Assembly: GCF_000717875.1 (NCBI RefSeq)
Contig: NZ_JOCT01000011.1
Location: 186,001 to 250,000, forward strand
Origin: Streptomyces sp. NRRL S-455
GTDB taxonomy: Bacteria > Actinomycetota > Actinomycetes > Streptomycetales > Streptomycetaceae
Length of the DNA: 64,000 bases
Direction: 5' to 3'
The notes below the pieces were generated by a model. It worked only from the letters and a program-made list of their open reading frames with translations, was not told the origin of the DNA and ran no database searches. Both the position numbers and the translations under genes were made by a program. Shown here piece by piece: positions 8,217 through 17,865 of the stretch (positions within the stretch are counted from its first letter, which is position 1; every line of letters begins with the position of its first letter).

Positions 8217-9221
8217 GTGAGCACCGCGGTAGTGATCGACGCCCCGGGCGAGCACCGCCTCGTCCCGCACCGGCCCCGGCAGCCCGAGGCCGGCGAGGCG
8301 CTGGTCCGCGTCCACGCCTCCGGCATCTGCGGCAGCGACCGCGAGGTCTACCAGGGCAACCGCCCCGAGGGGTACGTGCGCTATCCGCTCACCCCGGGCC
8401 ACGAGTGGTCCGGGACGGTGGAGGCCGTGGGCGCCGGTGTCCCCGGCTCCCTCGTCGGCCGCAAGGTCGTCGGTGAGGGCTTCCGCAACTGCCAGGTCTG
8501 CGACCGCTGCCACGCGGGCGACACGACCCTGTGCACGGCCGGTTACGAGGAGACCGGGTTCACCCAGCCGGGCGCGATGGCGACCACGCTGACGCTCCCG
8601 GCCCGTCTCCTGCACACCCTCCCGGACGACTGCGACCTCACGGCCGCGGCCCTCCTGGAGCCCGCCGCCTGCATCGCGGCCGCGGCGCTGAAGGCGAACG
8701 CGCGGCCGGGCGAGCGGGTGGCGGTGGTCGGCACCGGCACGCTCGGCATGTTCGCCGTGCAGTTCCTGAAGGCGAACTCGCCGGCGGAGCTGCTGGTCGT
8801 CGGCACCCGCCGGGACCGTGAGGCGCTGTCGCGACAGTACGGTGCCACGGACTTCCTGACCAAGGACCAGGATCTCCCGGACGACTTCGACGTGGTGATC
8901 GAGACGGCCGGGTCCGCGGACGCGGCCCAGGTCTCCGCCGGCCTGCTCCGGCGAGGCGGCCGTCTGGTCCTGACCGGCATCCCGGCGCCCGGCGCCGACG
9001 GTCTGGACCCGACCGACCTCGTGGTGAAGCAGCTGGAGGTGCACACCGTCTTCGGTGCTCCGCCGGACGCCTGGTCGCACACGGTGCGGGTGTTCGCCGC
9101 CGGTCTGCTCGACCCGCTGCCGCTGGTGACGCACGAGCTGCCGCTCTCCGAGTTCTCGCAGGCCATCGAGCTGGTGGGAGCCGGTGACCCGAAGGTGGGC
9201 AAGGTGTTGCTCCGCCCCTAG
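8217..9221 (+). CDS. Zinc-dependent alcohol/sugar dehydrogenase
   Basis: 334 residues from GTG 8217, with GAGGAG at 8207-8212. Zinc medium-chain dehydrogenase: catalytic zinc motif ICGSDREVYQ and PGHEWSGTV, structural zinc cysteines in CQVCDRCHAGDTTLC, and Rossmann fold VAVVGTGTLGMFAVQFLKA. Related enzymes oxidise sorbitol, threonine, galactitol or L-fuconate-type substrates with NAD. Placed directly after the sugar-acid dehydratase, it probably works in the same catabolic route, for example oxidising a keto-deoxy sugar acid or the free sugar. A strong hairpin closes the transcript after it. Confidence 0.85.
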   Translation: MSTAVVIDAPGEHRLVPHRPRQPEAGEALVRVHASGICGSDREVYQGNRPEGYVRYPLTPGHEWSGTVEAVGAGVPGSLVGRKVVGEGFRNCQVCDRCHAGDTTLCTAGYEETGFTQPGAMATTLTLPARLLHTLPDDCDLTAAALLEPAACIAAAALKANARPGERVAVVGTGTLGMFAVQFLKANSPAELLVVGTRRDREALSRQYGATDFLTKDQDLPDDFDVVIETAGSADAAQVSAGLLRRGGRLVLTGIPAPGADGLDPTDLVVKQLEVHTVFGAPPDAWSHTVRVFAAGLLDPLPLVTHELPLSEFSQAIELVGAGDPKVGKVLLRP

Positions 9222-9223
9222 AC

Positions 9224-9268
9224 GTACGCCGGTACGGGGGCAACCTGACGGCTCCCGTACCGGCGTAC
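9224..9268 (+). terminator. 15-bp hairpin after the dehydrogenase
   Basis: GTACGCCGGTACGGG (9224-9238) pairs perfectly with CCCGTACCGGCGTAC (9254-9268) around a 15-base loop, three bases after the stop codon. There is no U-tract, as is usual for Streptomyces terminators or mRNA-stabilising hairpins. Confidence 0.7.
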
Positions 9269-9307
9269 ACCACCTCGCCTTCCGCTACCCAGAGCCGCGA
9301 ACCTCGT

Positions 9308-9321
9308 CCGAAATACCGAAC
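9308..9321 (+). promoter_or_regulatory. CCGAAATACCGAAC box
   Basis: Fourteen bases nearly identical to CCGAAATATCGAAC upstream of the dehydratase (6914-6927). It lies 15 bases before the GTG at 9336 and overlaps the ribosome-binding region, a position fitting repression. Confidence 0.45.
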
Positions 9322-9335
9322 CGAAGGACATTCCT

Positions 9336-10304
9336 GTGACCGACGCTTCCGCCACGGCAGCCCGCAGGCCCGGTGAGCAGGCGCTCACCACGCTGGGCCT
9401 GAGCGCGCCCGCCCTCGACCCCGCCGACGCCTCACCGCACTCCTTCCCCGGGGGCGGCCGCTGGCGCACCGAGATCCCCTCGTGCGAGGGTCCCGAGGCG
9501 CTGGCGGTGGTGCTGAAGGAGGCCTCACGGCTGGACGTGCCGATCCACCGGATCAGCCAGGGCAGCGGCGTGTGGATGCTGACCGACGCCGAGATCACCG
9601 AGATGGTCGAGTCGACGGCCGAACGCGACATCGAGCTCTGCCTGTTCACCGGCCCGCGCGGCACCTGGGACATCGGCGGCTCGACGCGCTCCGACTCGCG
9701 GGGGGCCGGACTGCGCGCCCGGGGACACGACGCCGTCGCCGGATGCGTCGAAGACGCCGTGCGGGCGACGGAGTTGGGCGTCAAGTGCCTGCTCGTCGCC
9801 GACGAGGGCGTGCTGTGGACCCTGCACAGGGCGCGTGTGGCCGGCATCATCCCGGCCGACACCACGCTGAAGGTGTCGGCTCTCATCGGGCCGGTGAACC
9901 CGGCGAGTTACGCGGTATACGAGCGTCTGGGCGCCGACTCGGTCAACGTGCCGAGCGACCTGACGCTCGATCATCTCACCGAGATCCGCCGGGTTTCCGG
10001 CGCTCCCATGGACATGTACATCGAGGCCCCCGACGACCTCGGCGGGTACGTGCGGATGTACGAGGTCGCCGAGCTGATCAGACGCGGGGCACCGCTCTAC
10101 CTGAAGTTCGGCCTCTCGAAGGCGCCCGGGATCTACCCGTACGGGCACCACATGCGGGACCTGACCCTGGCCACCGCCAAGGAACGGGTACGGCGCGGCC
10201 GGCTCGCCCTGGACCTGCTGGCGCGTCACGGCGCCGACGGCGACATGGCGCCGCTGGGCTCGCGTCTTCCGGGCGATCTGCAACGGTTCGAAGCCTCGGC
10301 ATAA
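9336..10304 (+). CDS. Uncharacterised TIM-barrel-like (U32 peptidase-like) protein
   Basis: 322 residues from GTG 9336, with GAAGGAC about ten bases upstream. I do not recognise a named enzyme. Features: no signal peptide, alternating strand/helix pattern, [54 protein letters not shown], and a late segment [20 protein letters not shown] then [18 protein letters not shown]. The late part recalls U32-type barrels, in which short strand motifs line a pocket. The gene sits between the dehydrogenase and the sugar-binding lipoprotein on the same strand, with a shared upstream box, so a step in the same sugar pathway (aldolase, isomerase or epimerase) is more likely than proteolysis. Confidence 0.6.
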   Translation: MTDASATAARRPGEQALTTLGLSAPALDPADASPHSFPGGGRWRTEIPSCEGPEALAVVLKEASRLDVPIHRISQGSGVWMLTDAEITEMVESTAERDIELCLFTGPRGTWDIGGSTRSDSRGAGLRARGHDAVAGCVEDAVRATELGVKCLLVADEGVLWTLHRARVAGIIPADTTLKVSALIGPVNPASYAVYERLGADSVNVPSDLTLDHLTEIRRVSGAPMDMYIEAPDDLGGYVRMYEVAELIRRGAPLYLKFGLSKAPGIYPYGHHMRDLTLATAKERVRRGRLALDLLARHGADGDMAPLGSRLPGDLQRFEASA

Positions 10305-10446
10305 CGTTCCGGAAACTCGGCTTCACAAAAGAAGACACAGCCGACCACAATCCGACACACCTCTTCTCGGTCTTTCCGGCACGACCACCCGGAGCGACTT
10401 CGCGCCTCCCAGACCGAGCCCTGCACACAGATCAAGGATGATCATC

Positions 10447-11556
10447 ATGCGTAACCGCAGAGCCGCTCTCGCCGCCATAGCCGGAGCCGCGTGCCTCGCC
10501 CTGACCCTGTCCGCCTGCGGCCAGAACAGCGAGGGAGGCAGCAAGGAGTCCGAAGGTGACGCCAAGGGCGGCACCATCGGCATCGCGATGCCGACCAAGT
10601 CCTCCGAGCGCTGGATCGCCGACGGCAACAACGTCAAGAAGGACCTGGAGTCGAAGGGCTACAAGACCAAGCTGGTCTACGGCGAGGACGACCCGGACCA
10701 GCAGGTCTCCCAGGTCGAGAACCTGATCACGCAGGGCGTCAAGGCGCTGATCATCGCGGCCATCGACAACAAGTCGATGAACAACGTGCTCCAGCAGGCC
10801 AAGGACGCGAACATCCCGGTCATCTCCTACGACCGCCTGATCCTCGGCACGGAGAACGTCGACTACTACGCGTCGTTCGACAACGAGAAGGTCGGCGAGC
10901 TCCAGGGCAGCTACATCGTCGAGAAGCTCGGCCTGAAGGACGGCTCCAAGAAGGGCCCCTTCAACATCGAGCTGTTCGCCGGCTCCAACGACGACAACAA
11001 CACCCGCTACTTCTTCCAGGGCGCGATGAAGGTCCTGCAGCCCTACATCGACAAGAAGCAGCTCGTCGTCCGCTCCGGCCAGACCAAGCTCAACCAGGTC
11101 ACCACCCTGCGCTGGGACGGCGGCACCGCCCAGAAGCGCATGGACGACATCCTGACCGGTTCGTACAAGAGGGAGCGCGTCGACGCGGTCCTCTCCCCGT
11201 ACGACGGCATCTCCATCGGCATCCTCTCGGCGCTGAAGTCCGACGACTACGGCTCCAAGAGCAAGCCGCTGCCCGTCGTCACCGGACAGGACGCCGAGCT
11301 CGCCTCGGTGAAGTCGATCATCGCCGACCAGCAGTCGATGACCGTCTACAAGGACACCCGCGAGCTCGCCAAGGTGGCCTCCAACATGGTCGACGCGCTG
11401 CTGAACGACAAGAAGCCCGAGGTCAACGACACCAAGACCTACGACAACGGCTCGAAGGTCGTCCCGGCGTACCTGCTGGAGCCGGTCGCCGTCGACAAGA
11501 GCAACTACCAGAAGGAAGTCGTCGACTCCGGCTACATCAAGGCGAGCGACCTCTAG
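10447..11556 (+). CDS. chvE: Multiple-sugar ABC transporter substrate-binding lipoprotein
   Basis: 369 residues. ATG 10447 is preferred over ATG 10438 because AAGGA at 10434-10438 is correctly spaced and overlaps the earlier codon. The N-terminus [18 protein letters not shown] ends in the lipobox LSAC, giving a lipoprotein anchored at the membrane surface. The mature part is a type I periplasmic-binding fold of the ChvE/XylF group: [44 protein letters not shown], and [12 protein letters not shown] near the end. ChvE-type proteins bind galactose, arabinose, xylose or fucose. The gene heads the operon with the ATPase (50 bases later) and permease genes. Confidence 0.88.
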   Translation: MRNRRAALAAIAGAACLALTLSACGQNSEGGSKESEGDAKGGTIGIAMPTKSSERWIADGNNVKKDLESKGYKTKLVYGEDDPDQQVSQVENLITQGVKALIIAAIDNKSMNNVLQQAKDANIPVISYDRLILGTENVDYYASFDNEKVGELQGSYIVEKLGLKDGSKKGPFNIELFAGSNDDNNTRYFFQGAMKVLQPYIDKKQLVVRSGQTKLNQVTTLRWDGGTAQKRMDDILTGSYKRERVDAVLSPYDGISIGILSALKSDDYGSKSKPLPVVTGQDAELASVKSIIADQQSMTVYKDTRELAKVASNMVDALLNDKKPEVNDTKTYDNGSKVVPAYLLEPVAVDKSNYQKEVVDSGYIKASDL

Positions 11557-11606
11557 GAACTCCCCGCCGTCCACCGACGATTCACCACTGATTGGAAGGC
11601 ACGACC

Positions 11607-13157
11607 ATGGCGGGACCCGTCCTGGAAATGCGCTCGATCGTCAAGACCTTTCCCGGCGTCAAGGCGCTGTCGGACGTCACGCTGACCGTCCGGCAGGGCG
11701 AGGTCCACGCCATCTGCGGGGAGAACGGCGCCGGCAAGTCGACCCTGATGAAGGTCCTCTCCGGCGTCCACCCGCACGGCACCTACGAGGGCGACATCCT
11801 CTTCGAGGGAGAGGTCTGCCGGTTCAAGGACATCCGGGCCAGCGAGGAACGCGGCATCGTGATCATCCACCAGGAGCTGGCCCTGGTGCCCTACCTCTCC
11901 CTGGCGGAGAACATCTTCCTCGGCAACGAGCACGCCACCCGGGGGATCATCAGCTGGACCGAGACCCTGAAGCACGCCACCGAACTGCTGCGCCGGGTCG
12001 GTCTGTCCGACCACCCGGACACCCGCGTCGCCGACATCGGCGTGGGCAAGCAGCAGCTCGTGGAGATCGCCAAGGCCCTGTCGAAGAAGGTGAAGTTGCT
12101 CATCCTGGATGAGCCGACCGCCGCGCTGAACGACGAGGACAGCGGCAAGCTCCTGGATCTCATCCTGGAGCTGAAGAAGCAGGGCATCACCTCGATCATC
12201 ATCTCCCACAAGCTCAACGAGATCCGCAAGGTCGCCGACTCGGTGACGATCCTCCGCGACGGCCAGACCATCGAGACCCTCGATGTGAAGGCCCCGGAGA
12301 CCACCGAGGACCGGATCATCAGCGGCATGGTCGGCCGCGACCTGGAGCACCGCTTCCCGGAGCGGTCGCCGCACCAGCCCGAGGAGGGCGTGGCGCCCGC
12401 CCTGGAGATCCGGGGCTGGACCGTGCACCACCCGATCGACCAGCAGCGCAAGGTCGTCGACGACGTCTCCCTCCAGGTGCGGCGCGGCGAGATCGTCGGC
12501 ATCGCGGGCCTGATGGGCGCCGGCCGCACCGAACTCGCGATGAGCGTCTTCGGGCGGACGTACGGCCGGTACGCGGGCGGCACGGTCCTCAAGGACGGCA
12601 AGGAGATCCGTACGAAGACCGTCCCCGAGGCGGTCAAGCACGGCATCGCGTACGTCACCGAGGACCGCAAGCACTACGGCCTCAATCTCATCGACACCAT
12701 CAACCGGAACATCTCGCTGACCGCCCTCGGCAAGGTCGCCAAGCGCGGTGTGGTCGACGAGCACGAGGAGCGGCAGGTCGCCGAGGGCTTCCGCAAGTCC
12801 ATGAACATCAAGGCGCCGACCGTCTTCGAGCCGGTGGGCAAGCTGTCCGGCGGCAACCAGCAGAAGGTCGTCCTCAGCAAGTGGATCTTCTCGGGTCCGG
12901 ACGTGCTGATCCTGGACGAGCCGACGCGCGGTATCGACGTCGGTGCCAAGTACGAGATCTACACGGTCATCGACCAGCTGGCCGCCCAGGGCAAGGCGGT
13001 CGTCTTCATCTCCTCCGAGCTGCCCGAGCTGCTCGGCATGTGCGACCGCATCTACACGATGGCCGCGGGGCGGCTGACGGGTGAGTTCTCGCGGGCCGAG
13101 GCCTCCCAGGAATCGCTGATGCGTCAGATGACGAAGGACAAAGAGGTAACCCGATGA
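11607..13157 (+). CDS. gguA: Sugar ABC transporter ATP-binding protein, tandem NBDs (GguA-like)
   Basis: 516 residues. ATG 11607 follows GGAAGG (11594-11599); an in-frame TTG at 11592 overlaps that site and is rejected. Two fused nucleotide-binding domains: the first has Walker [10 protein letters not shown] and Walker [10 protein letters not shown], but its signature is [17 protein letters not shown]; the second has a degenerate Walker [11 protein letters not shown], a perfect signature [14 protein letters not shown] and Walker [15 protein letters not shown]. This asymmetry is normal for the RbsA/MmsA/GguA sugar family. It energises import through the permease encoded next, whose ATG overlaps its stop (ATGA at 13154). 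Confidence 0.93.
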   Translation: MAGPVLEMRSIVKTFPGVKALSDVTLTVRQGEVHAICGENGAGKSTLMKVLSGVHPHGTYEGDILFEGEVCRFKDIRASEERGIVIIHQELALVPYLSLAENIFLGNEHATRGIISWTETLKHATELLRRVGLSDHPDTRVADIGVGKQQLVEIAKALSKKVKLLILDEPTAALNDEDSGKLLDLILELKKQGITSIIISHKLNEIRKVADSVTILRDGQTIETLDVKAPETTEDRIISGMVGRDLEHRFPERSPHQPEEGVAPALEIRGWTVHHPIDQQRKVVDDVSLQVRRGEIVGIAGLMGAGRTELAMSVFGRTYGRYAGGTVLKDGKEIRTKTVPEAVKHGIAYVTEDRKHYGLNLIDTINRNISLTALGKVAKRGVVDEHEERQVAEGFRKSMNIKAPTVFEPVGKLSGGNQQKVVLSKWIFSGPDVLILDEPTRGIDVGAKYEIYTVIDQLAAQGKAVVFISSELPELLGMCDRIYTMAAGRLTGEFSRAEASQESLMRQMTKDKEVTR

Positions 13158-14398
13158 GCACGGACGTGACCGCCAAGAGCCCGGCCCCCGCGCCGCCGGG
13201 CAAGAGCGGAGGGGCGGCGGGCGACGGCCTGCTGGCCCTGGTGATGGACGGCATGCGCCGCAACATGCGGCAGTACGGAATGCTGATCGCCCTGGGCCTG
13301 ATCGTGGCCCTGTTCGCCGTGTGGACCGACGGCGACCTGCTGCTGCCGCGCAACGTCTCCAACCTGGTCCTGCAGAACAGCTACATCCTGATCCTCGCGA
13401 TCGGCATGATGCTGGTGATCATCTCGGGTCACATCGACCTGTCGGTCGGGTCACTGACGGCGTTCGTCGGCTCCATGGCCGCCGTGTTCATGGTCAAACA
13501 GGACATACCGTGGGTGCTCGCGGTGGTGCTGTGCCTGGCCGTGGGCGCGATCGCGGGTGCCGTACAAGGGTTCTTCATCGCGTACGGCGGCATACCGTCG
13601 TTCATCGTGACCCTGGCGGGCATGCTGATGTTCCGCGGTCTGACGGAGATCTTCCTGGAGGGCCAGACGCTCGGCCCGTTCCCGGACGGCCTGCAGAAGG
13701 TCGCCAACGGCTTCCTGCCGGAGGTCGGCCCGAAGACCAACTACCACAACCTCACGCTGCTGCTGGGCTTCGCGATGATCGCCTTCGTGATCTTCCAGGA
13801 GGTCCGTGACCGCAAGCGGCAGCAGGAGTTCAACCTGGACGTCCCGCCCGCCAAGCTGTTCCTGCTGAAGCTGGTCGCCATCGGCGCCGCCATCCTCACG
13901 CTGACCATGCTGCTCGCCAGCTACAAGGGCGCCCCGATCGTGCTGCTCATCCTGGGTGTGCTGCTCGTCGGCTTCGGCTATGTCATGCGCAACGCGATCG
14001 TCGGCCGTCACATCTACGCCATCGGCGGCAACCTGCCCGCGGCCAAGCTGTCGGGTGTGAAGGACAAGAAGGTCACCTTCCTGGTCTTCCTGAACATGGG
14101 CATGCTCGCGGCCCTGGCGGGTCTGGTCTTCGCCGCCCGCTTCAACGCGGCCTCTCCCAAGGCCGGCCTGAACTTCGAGCTGGAGGCGATCGCGGCCTCG
14201 TTCATCGGCGGCGCGTCGATGAGCGGCGGTGTCGGCACCGTGCTCGGCGCGATCATCGGTGGCCTGGTCCTGGGCGTGCTGAACAACGGTATGAACCTCG
14301 TCGGCATCGGCACCGACTGGCAGCAGGTCATCAAGGGCCTGGTGTTGCTGGCGGCGGTCGGGTTCGACGTGTGGAACAAGCGCAAGGTCGGTTCGTAA
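13154..14398 (+). CDS. gguB: Sugar ABC transporter permease (GguB-like)
   Basis: 414 residues, start overlapping the ATPase stop by four bases. About ten transmembrane segments; the conserved branched-chain/ribose-type permease motif appears as [19 protein letters not shown], followed by [20 protein letters not shown]. The late [20 protein letters not shown] is diagnostic of the BPD_transp_2 family. A long central segment (about residues 170-250) matches GguB and XylH rather than RbsC, consistent with multiple-monosaccharide transport together with the ChvE-like binding protein. Followed by a strong terminator. Confidence 0.92.
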   Translation: MSTDVTAKSPAPAPPGKSGGAAGDGLLALVMDGMRRNMRQYGMLIALGLIVALFAVWTDGDLLLPRNVSNLVLQNSYILILAIGMMLVIISGHIDLSVGSLTAFVGSMAAVFMVKQDIPWVLAVVLCLAVGAIAGAVQGFFIAYGGIPSFIVTLAGMLMFRGLTEIFLEGQTLGPFPDGLQKVANGFLPEVGPKTNYHNLTLLLGFAMIAFVIFQEVRDRKRQQEFNLDVPPAKLFLLKLVAIGAAILTLTMLLASYKGAPIVLLILGVLLVGFGYVMRNAIVGRHIYAIGGNLPAAKLSGVKDKKVTFLVFLNMGMLAALAGLVFAARFNAASPKAGLNFELEAIAASFIGGASMSGGVGTVLGAIIGGLVLGVLNNGMNLVGIGTDWQQVIKGLVLLAAVGFDVWNKRKVGS

Positions 14399-14404
14399 GA
14401 CGGA

Positions 14405-14432
14405 CCGGGCCCCGCCGGAAGGCGGGGCCCGG
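14405..14432 (+). terminator. Rho-independent-type terminator after the ABC operon
   Basis: Perfect 12-bp stem CCGGGCCCCGCC / GGCGGGGCCCGG with a GGAA tetraloop, six bases after the permease stop, followed by CTCTTT. It separates the ABC transporter genes from the epimerase gene, which may still receive read-through. Confidence 0.88.
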
Positions 14433-14472
14433 CTCTTTCCCAGCAGTTTCCCAATGAGGTGGAGCCGCAGAT

Positions 14473-15621
14473 ATGGAACTGAACAGACGCACGGTCATCG
14501 CGGGAGCCGCGGCGGCGGGAGTCGCCGCCACCGCGCTCGGCGGCACGGCGCACGCCACAGGAGGCAGGAAGCCGGTGAAGACGCTCTTCGGCAAGCTCGC
14601 CGACGGCACCAAGGTCTACAGCTGGTCGCTGGAGAACGGCGGCACCCGCCTGAAGGTCCTCTCCTACGGCGGTATCGTCCAGTCCCTGGAGATCCCCGAC
14701 CGCCGCGGCCGCTACGCCAACGTCTCCGCGGGCTTCGACAACCTCGAGGACTACGTCGCCAAGAGCCCCTACTTCGGCGCCCTGATCGGCCGCTACGGCA
14801 ACCGCATCGGCCAGGGCAAGTTCACCCTCGACGGCAAGAACTACCAGCTCTCCGTCAACGACGGTGAGCAGAGCCTGCACGGTGGCGCCAAGGGCTTCGA
14901 CAAGCGGGTGTGGGACGTCGAGCCGTTCACCAAGGGCTCCGACGTCGGCCTGCACCTGTACTACACGTCCGTCGACGGTGAGATGGGCTACCCCGGCACC
15001 CTCAAGACGAAGGTGACCTACACCCTCACCCGGCACGGCGAATGGCGCATCGACTACGCGGCCACCACCGACAAGGCCACCGTCGTCAACCTCACCAGCC
15101 ACGTCTACTTCAACCTCGCCGGCGAGGGCAGCGGCACGATCGAGGACCACGAACTCCAGATCGCCGCGTCCCGCTACACGCCCACCGACGCGGGCCTGAT
15201 CCCGACGGGCGAGCTGGCCAAGGTCGCGGGCACGCCGTTCGACTTCCGCCGCGCCAAGCCGATCGGCCGGGACATCCGCGTCTCCCACCCCCAGCTGGTC
15301 ACCGCCAAGGGCTTCGACCACAACTGGGTCCTCGACAAGGGCATCACCACCCGCCCCGAACACGTGGCCACCCTGCGCGACCCGGCCTCCGGCCGCACGA
15401 TGAAGATCGCCACGAACGAGCCGGGCCTGCAGTTCTACTCCGGCAACTTCCTCGACGGCACACTGACCGGCCCGTCCGGCCGCACCTACCGGCAGGGCGA
15501 CGCGCTGTGCCTGGAGACGCAGCACTTCCCGGACTCGCCGAACAAGCCGAAGTTCCCGTCGACCGTGCTCCGGCCCGGGCAGACGTACCGGACGACGACG
15601 ATCCACACGTTCGGCTGCTGA
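14473..15621 (+). CDS. Secreted aldose 1-epimerase (galactose mutarotase family)
   Basis: 382 residues. The N-terminus MELNRRTVIAGAAAAGVAA has the twin-arginine pattern, so export by Tat is likely. The beta-sandwich mutarotase domain shows YGGIVQSLEIPDRRG, FGALIGRYGNRIGQGKF, the catalytic-His region EQSLHGGAKGFDKRVWD, NLTSHVYFNLAGEG, and the late Asp/Glu segment PGLQFYSGNFLDG with the expected base. The enzyme interconverts alpha and beta anomers of galactose, glucose or arabinose. Outside the cell it would speed uptake of sugar released by the GH35/GH51 enzymes, which fits its position just after the sugar importer. Confidence 0.9.
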   Translation: MELNRRTVIAGAAAAGVAATALGGTAHATGGRKPVKTLFGKLADGTKVYSWSLENGGTRLKVLSYGGIVQSLEIPDRRGRYANVSAGFDNLEDYVAKSPYFGALIGRYGNRIGQGKFTLDGKNYQLSVNDGEQSLHGGAKGFDKRVWDVEPFTKGSDVGLHLYYTSVDGEMGYPGTLKTKVTYTLTRHGEWRIDYAATTDKATVVNLTSHVYFNLAGEGSGTIEDHELQIAASRYTPTDAGLIPTGELAKVAGTPFDFRRAKPIGRDIRVSHPQLVTAKGFDHNWVLDKGITTRPEHVATLRDPASGRTMKIATNEPGLQFYSGNFLDGTLTGPSGRTYRQGDALCLETQHFPDSPNKPKFPSTVLRPGQTYRTTTIHTFGC

Positions 15622-15711
15622 GGCAACTGACAAGCTTTCACAGGCGGGGCACGAGTTCTGACGGGTTTTCCGACGTTTGAACAGTGCCGCCGTGGTCTCC
15701 GTATGAAAGGG

Positions 15712-15737
15712 CGGCCCGCGCTCCCCCGCGCGGGCCG
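15712..15737 (+). terminator. GC hairpin between epimerase and aminotransferase
   Basis: CGGCCCGCGC (15712-15721) pairs with GCGCGGGCCG (15728-15737) around a six-base loop, followed by TCCTTA. It lies 90 bases after the epimerase stop and 55 before the next start; a terminator is the simplest reading. Confidence 0.55.
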
Positions 15738-15792
15738 TCCTTAAACGTCGGGTCCGGCCGTCCCCCACGGGCCCGCCCCATACGGAGGTTCC

Positions 15793-17538
15793 ATGGCCGA
15801 CAACGTCACGTCGCTGTTCCGCAGCACCGCGGCCCACAGCCCGTCGATGGCGGCTCTGACACGTGAGGGCGGCGAAGGAGCCGGCCCCGTGGACTTCTGT
15901 ATCCCCTGCAACCCGTACTTCCCCACCCCGGCCATGTTCGAGGACATGGCGGGCAAGCTGCGCGACATCATCACGTACTACCCGAGCAGCGCCGACACCA
16001 TCACGGCCGAACTGTGCAGCCTGCTCCAGCTGCCCCCGCAGTGCGTGGCGATGGGCAACGGCTCCACCGAGCTCATCACCTGGATCGACCACCTGCTGGT
16101 CCGTGAGTCCCTCGCCATCCCGGTCCCCACCTTCGGCCGCTGGACCGACCAGCCCATGGAGACCGGCAAGCGGGTCGACATGTTCCCGCTCCAGGAGTCC
16201 AGCGGCTTCAGCCTCGACCTCGCCCAGTACGCCGAGTTCATCCGCGCCCGCGGCACCCGCGTCGCGGTGATCTGCAACCCCAACAACCCCGACGGCGGCT
16301 TCCTCCACAAGCACGCCGTCGTCCAGTTCATGGACGCCATGGCCGACCTCGACCTGGTCGTGATCGACGAGTCGTTCCTGGAGTTCGCGGACGCCGAGGC
16401 GGAGCCGTCCGTCGTCCAGGAGGCGATGCTGCGGCCCAACGTCATCGTGCTGCGCAGCCTCGGCAAGAACTTCGGCCTGCACGGCATACGCTTCGGCTAC
16501 CTGGTCGCCAACCCGGCACTCGCGGGCCGGGTCCGCTCGATGCTGCCGAAGTGGAACCTCAACTCCTTCGCCGAGCACGTCGTCTTCATGCTCAAGGAGC
16601 ACGGCAGCGAGTACGCGCAGAGCCTCCAGCAGGTGCGGCGCGACCGGCTCGACATGGCCAGCCAGCTGTCCGCCCTGCCCGGTCTGACGGTCTACCCGTC
16701 GCAGGGCAACTTCCTCTTCGTGCGCCTCCCCGTGGGCGCCGAGGGCACCGTGGTCCGGGACCGGATGCTCACCGAGCACCGGATCCTGGTCCGCGAGTGC
16801 GGCAACAAGATCGGCTCCTCCAGCCGCTTCCTGCGTCTCGTGGTGCGCCCCCAGGTGGACGTGCGTCGCCTGGTGTCCGGCCTGGAACAGGTGCTCTACG
16901 GGACGTCCAGGAGGGGAGCCGCCGTACCCGAGCTGAGCAACGGGACCAGCTACAGCTCGGGTACGGCGGCAGTGGACCGCCTGGTGAGCGAGACCAACGG
17001 GGCCGGTGTGCGGGGCCTTGCCGCTCAGGCCGCCGGTATCGGCGGCCCGGGCCCCGCCCCCGCCCCGGCCGTCGGCACGGGCATGCCGCTTCCCGCGGCG
17101 GCGTCCACGGGTGCCGTGCCGGCGGCTTCCGCGGGTCCCGTGCCGGCGGCTGCCGCTGGTGGGATGGGCGTGCCGGCGGCTGCGCAGTTCGGGCAGATGG
17201 GACAGCAGCAGATGCCGCAGCCCGTGCCTCAGCCGATGCCCCAGCCTGCTCCGCAACCGGTGCCGCAGCCCGTGCCCGCCCCGGCGCCGCCGCTGGCTCC
17301 CGCGGCCCAGGCGCCGGCTCCGGTCCCGACCCCTGCTCCGGCGCCCGTCCCTGCTCCGGCGCCGGTTCCCGCCCCCACGCCGGCCGCCACTGGTCCCACG
17401 CCGCCCGGGGTCCCCGCCCGGGGCGGGCTGACCGCGGCTCAGGTTCGGGGGACGAACGGGTTGTCTCCGGCTCCGGCCACGGGGTGGCCCGGCACGCAGA
17501 GCTGGCCCAACGCGGCGGGGATGGGGCAGGCCGGGTAG
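15793..17538 (+). CDS. Histidinol-phosphate-type aminotransferase with long Pro/Ala/Gln tail
   Basis: 581 residues. Residues 1-375 form a class I/II PLP aminotransferase: FCIPCNPYFPTPAMFEDM, the substrate segment ICNPNNPDGGFL, VVIDESFLEFAD and the PLP lysine K225 in SLGKNFGLHGIRFGYL. HisC-type enzymes are about 360 residues, so this could use histidinol phosphate or, as in cobalamin and antibiotic pathways, another amino acid; no his genes lie nearby. Residues 415-560 are low complexity, with repeats such as PQPVPQPMPQPAPQPVPQ and PAPVPAPAPVP. The unrelated tail is unusual for a cytosolic enzyme and suggests tethering to a partner. It is transcribed alone. Confidence 0.78.
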   Translation: MADNVTSLFRSTAAHSPSMAALTREGGEGAGPVDFCIPCNPYFPTPAMFEDMAGKLRDIITYYPSSADTITAELCSLLQLPPQCVAMGNGSTELITWIDHLLVRESLAIPVPTFGRWTDQPMETGKRVDMFPLQESSGFSLDLAQYAEFIRARGTRVAVICNPNNPDGGFLHKHAVVQFMDAMADLDLVVIDESFLEFADAEAEPSVVQEAMLRPNVIVLRSLGKNFGLHGIRFGYLVANPALAGRVRSMLPKWNLNSFAEHVVFMLKEHGSEYAQSLQQVRRDRLDMASQLSALPGLTVYPSQGNFLFVRLPVGAEGTVVRDRMLTEHRILVRECGNKIGSSSRFLRLVVRPQVDVRRLVSGLEQVLYGTSRRGAAVPELSNGTSYSSGTAAVDRLVSETNGAGVRGLAAQAAGIGGPGPAPAPAVGTGMPLPAAASTGAVPAASAGPVPAAAAGGMGVPAAAQFGQMGQQQMPQPVPQPMPQPAPQPVPQPVPAPAPPLAPAAQAPAPVPTPAPAPVPAPAPVPAPTPAATGPTPPGVPARGGLTAAQVRGTNGLSPAPATGWPGTQSWPNAAGMGQAG

Positions 17539-17664
17539 CACCTCTCGCCATAGGTGTTTGCCGCGGGGTCCGGGTGCGTCTCGCTGACCCTGGGGGTGGA
17601 ACAGGGCTGACGCCGGCGCACACGGCCCCGTATCCGCCGACCCGGTGGGTGCCGGGGCCAATCG

Positions 17665-17865
17665 TCACCGGCGCCCGCCGAACTCCCACGCGTGCGCCTC
17701 GATGTCCGCGTACCGCCCCCGCGTCAGAACCCCACGCGCCGTCTCCGCGGCGGGCGCCCGCACCAGCGCGGCCGTGCCCAGCCAGGCGGCACCGTCGTCG
17801 GACAGCAGTGGCCCGTACGCGATCAGTTCGTGCCCGCTGAGGGAGGCCCGCCGCTCGGGCCCGCG
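17665..17865 (-). pseudogene. Truncated YCII-related protein
   Basis: A minus-strand open frame without a start reads GHELIAYGPLLSDDGAAWLG, then ALVRAPAAETARGVLTRGRY and ends EAHAWEFGGRR at TGA 17665-17667. The G-P-L-x-x-D-D-G and late R-x-x-Y-x-x-I-E pattern belongs to the YCII/YciI ferredoxin-like fold. The N-terminal half with the start codon is missing; the remaining piece runs straight into the 3' end of the TetR gene in another frame, as expected after a deletion that joined the two genes. Confidence 0.5.

Noticed and set aside
10438..10446. Upstream ATG for the sugar-binding lipoprotein
   Set aside because: It overlaps the Shine-Dalgarno sequence of the ATG at 10447, which has the proper spacing.
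14014..17661. 1215-residue minus-strand open frame
   Set aside because: It is antisense to the permease, epimerase and aminotransferase genes, has Arg/Gly/His-rich low-complexity composition and no domain; high GC removes stops in this frame.
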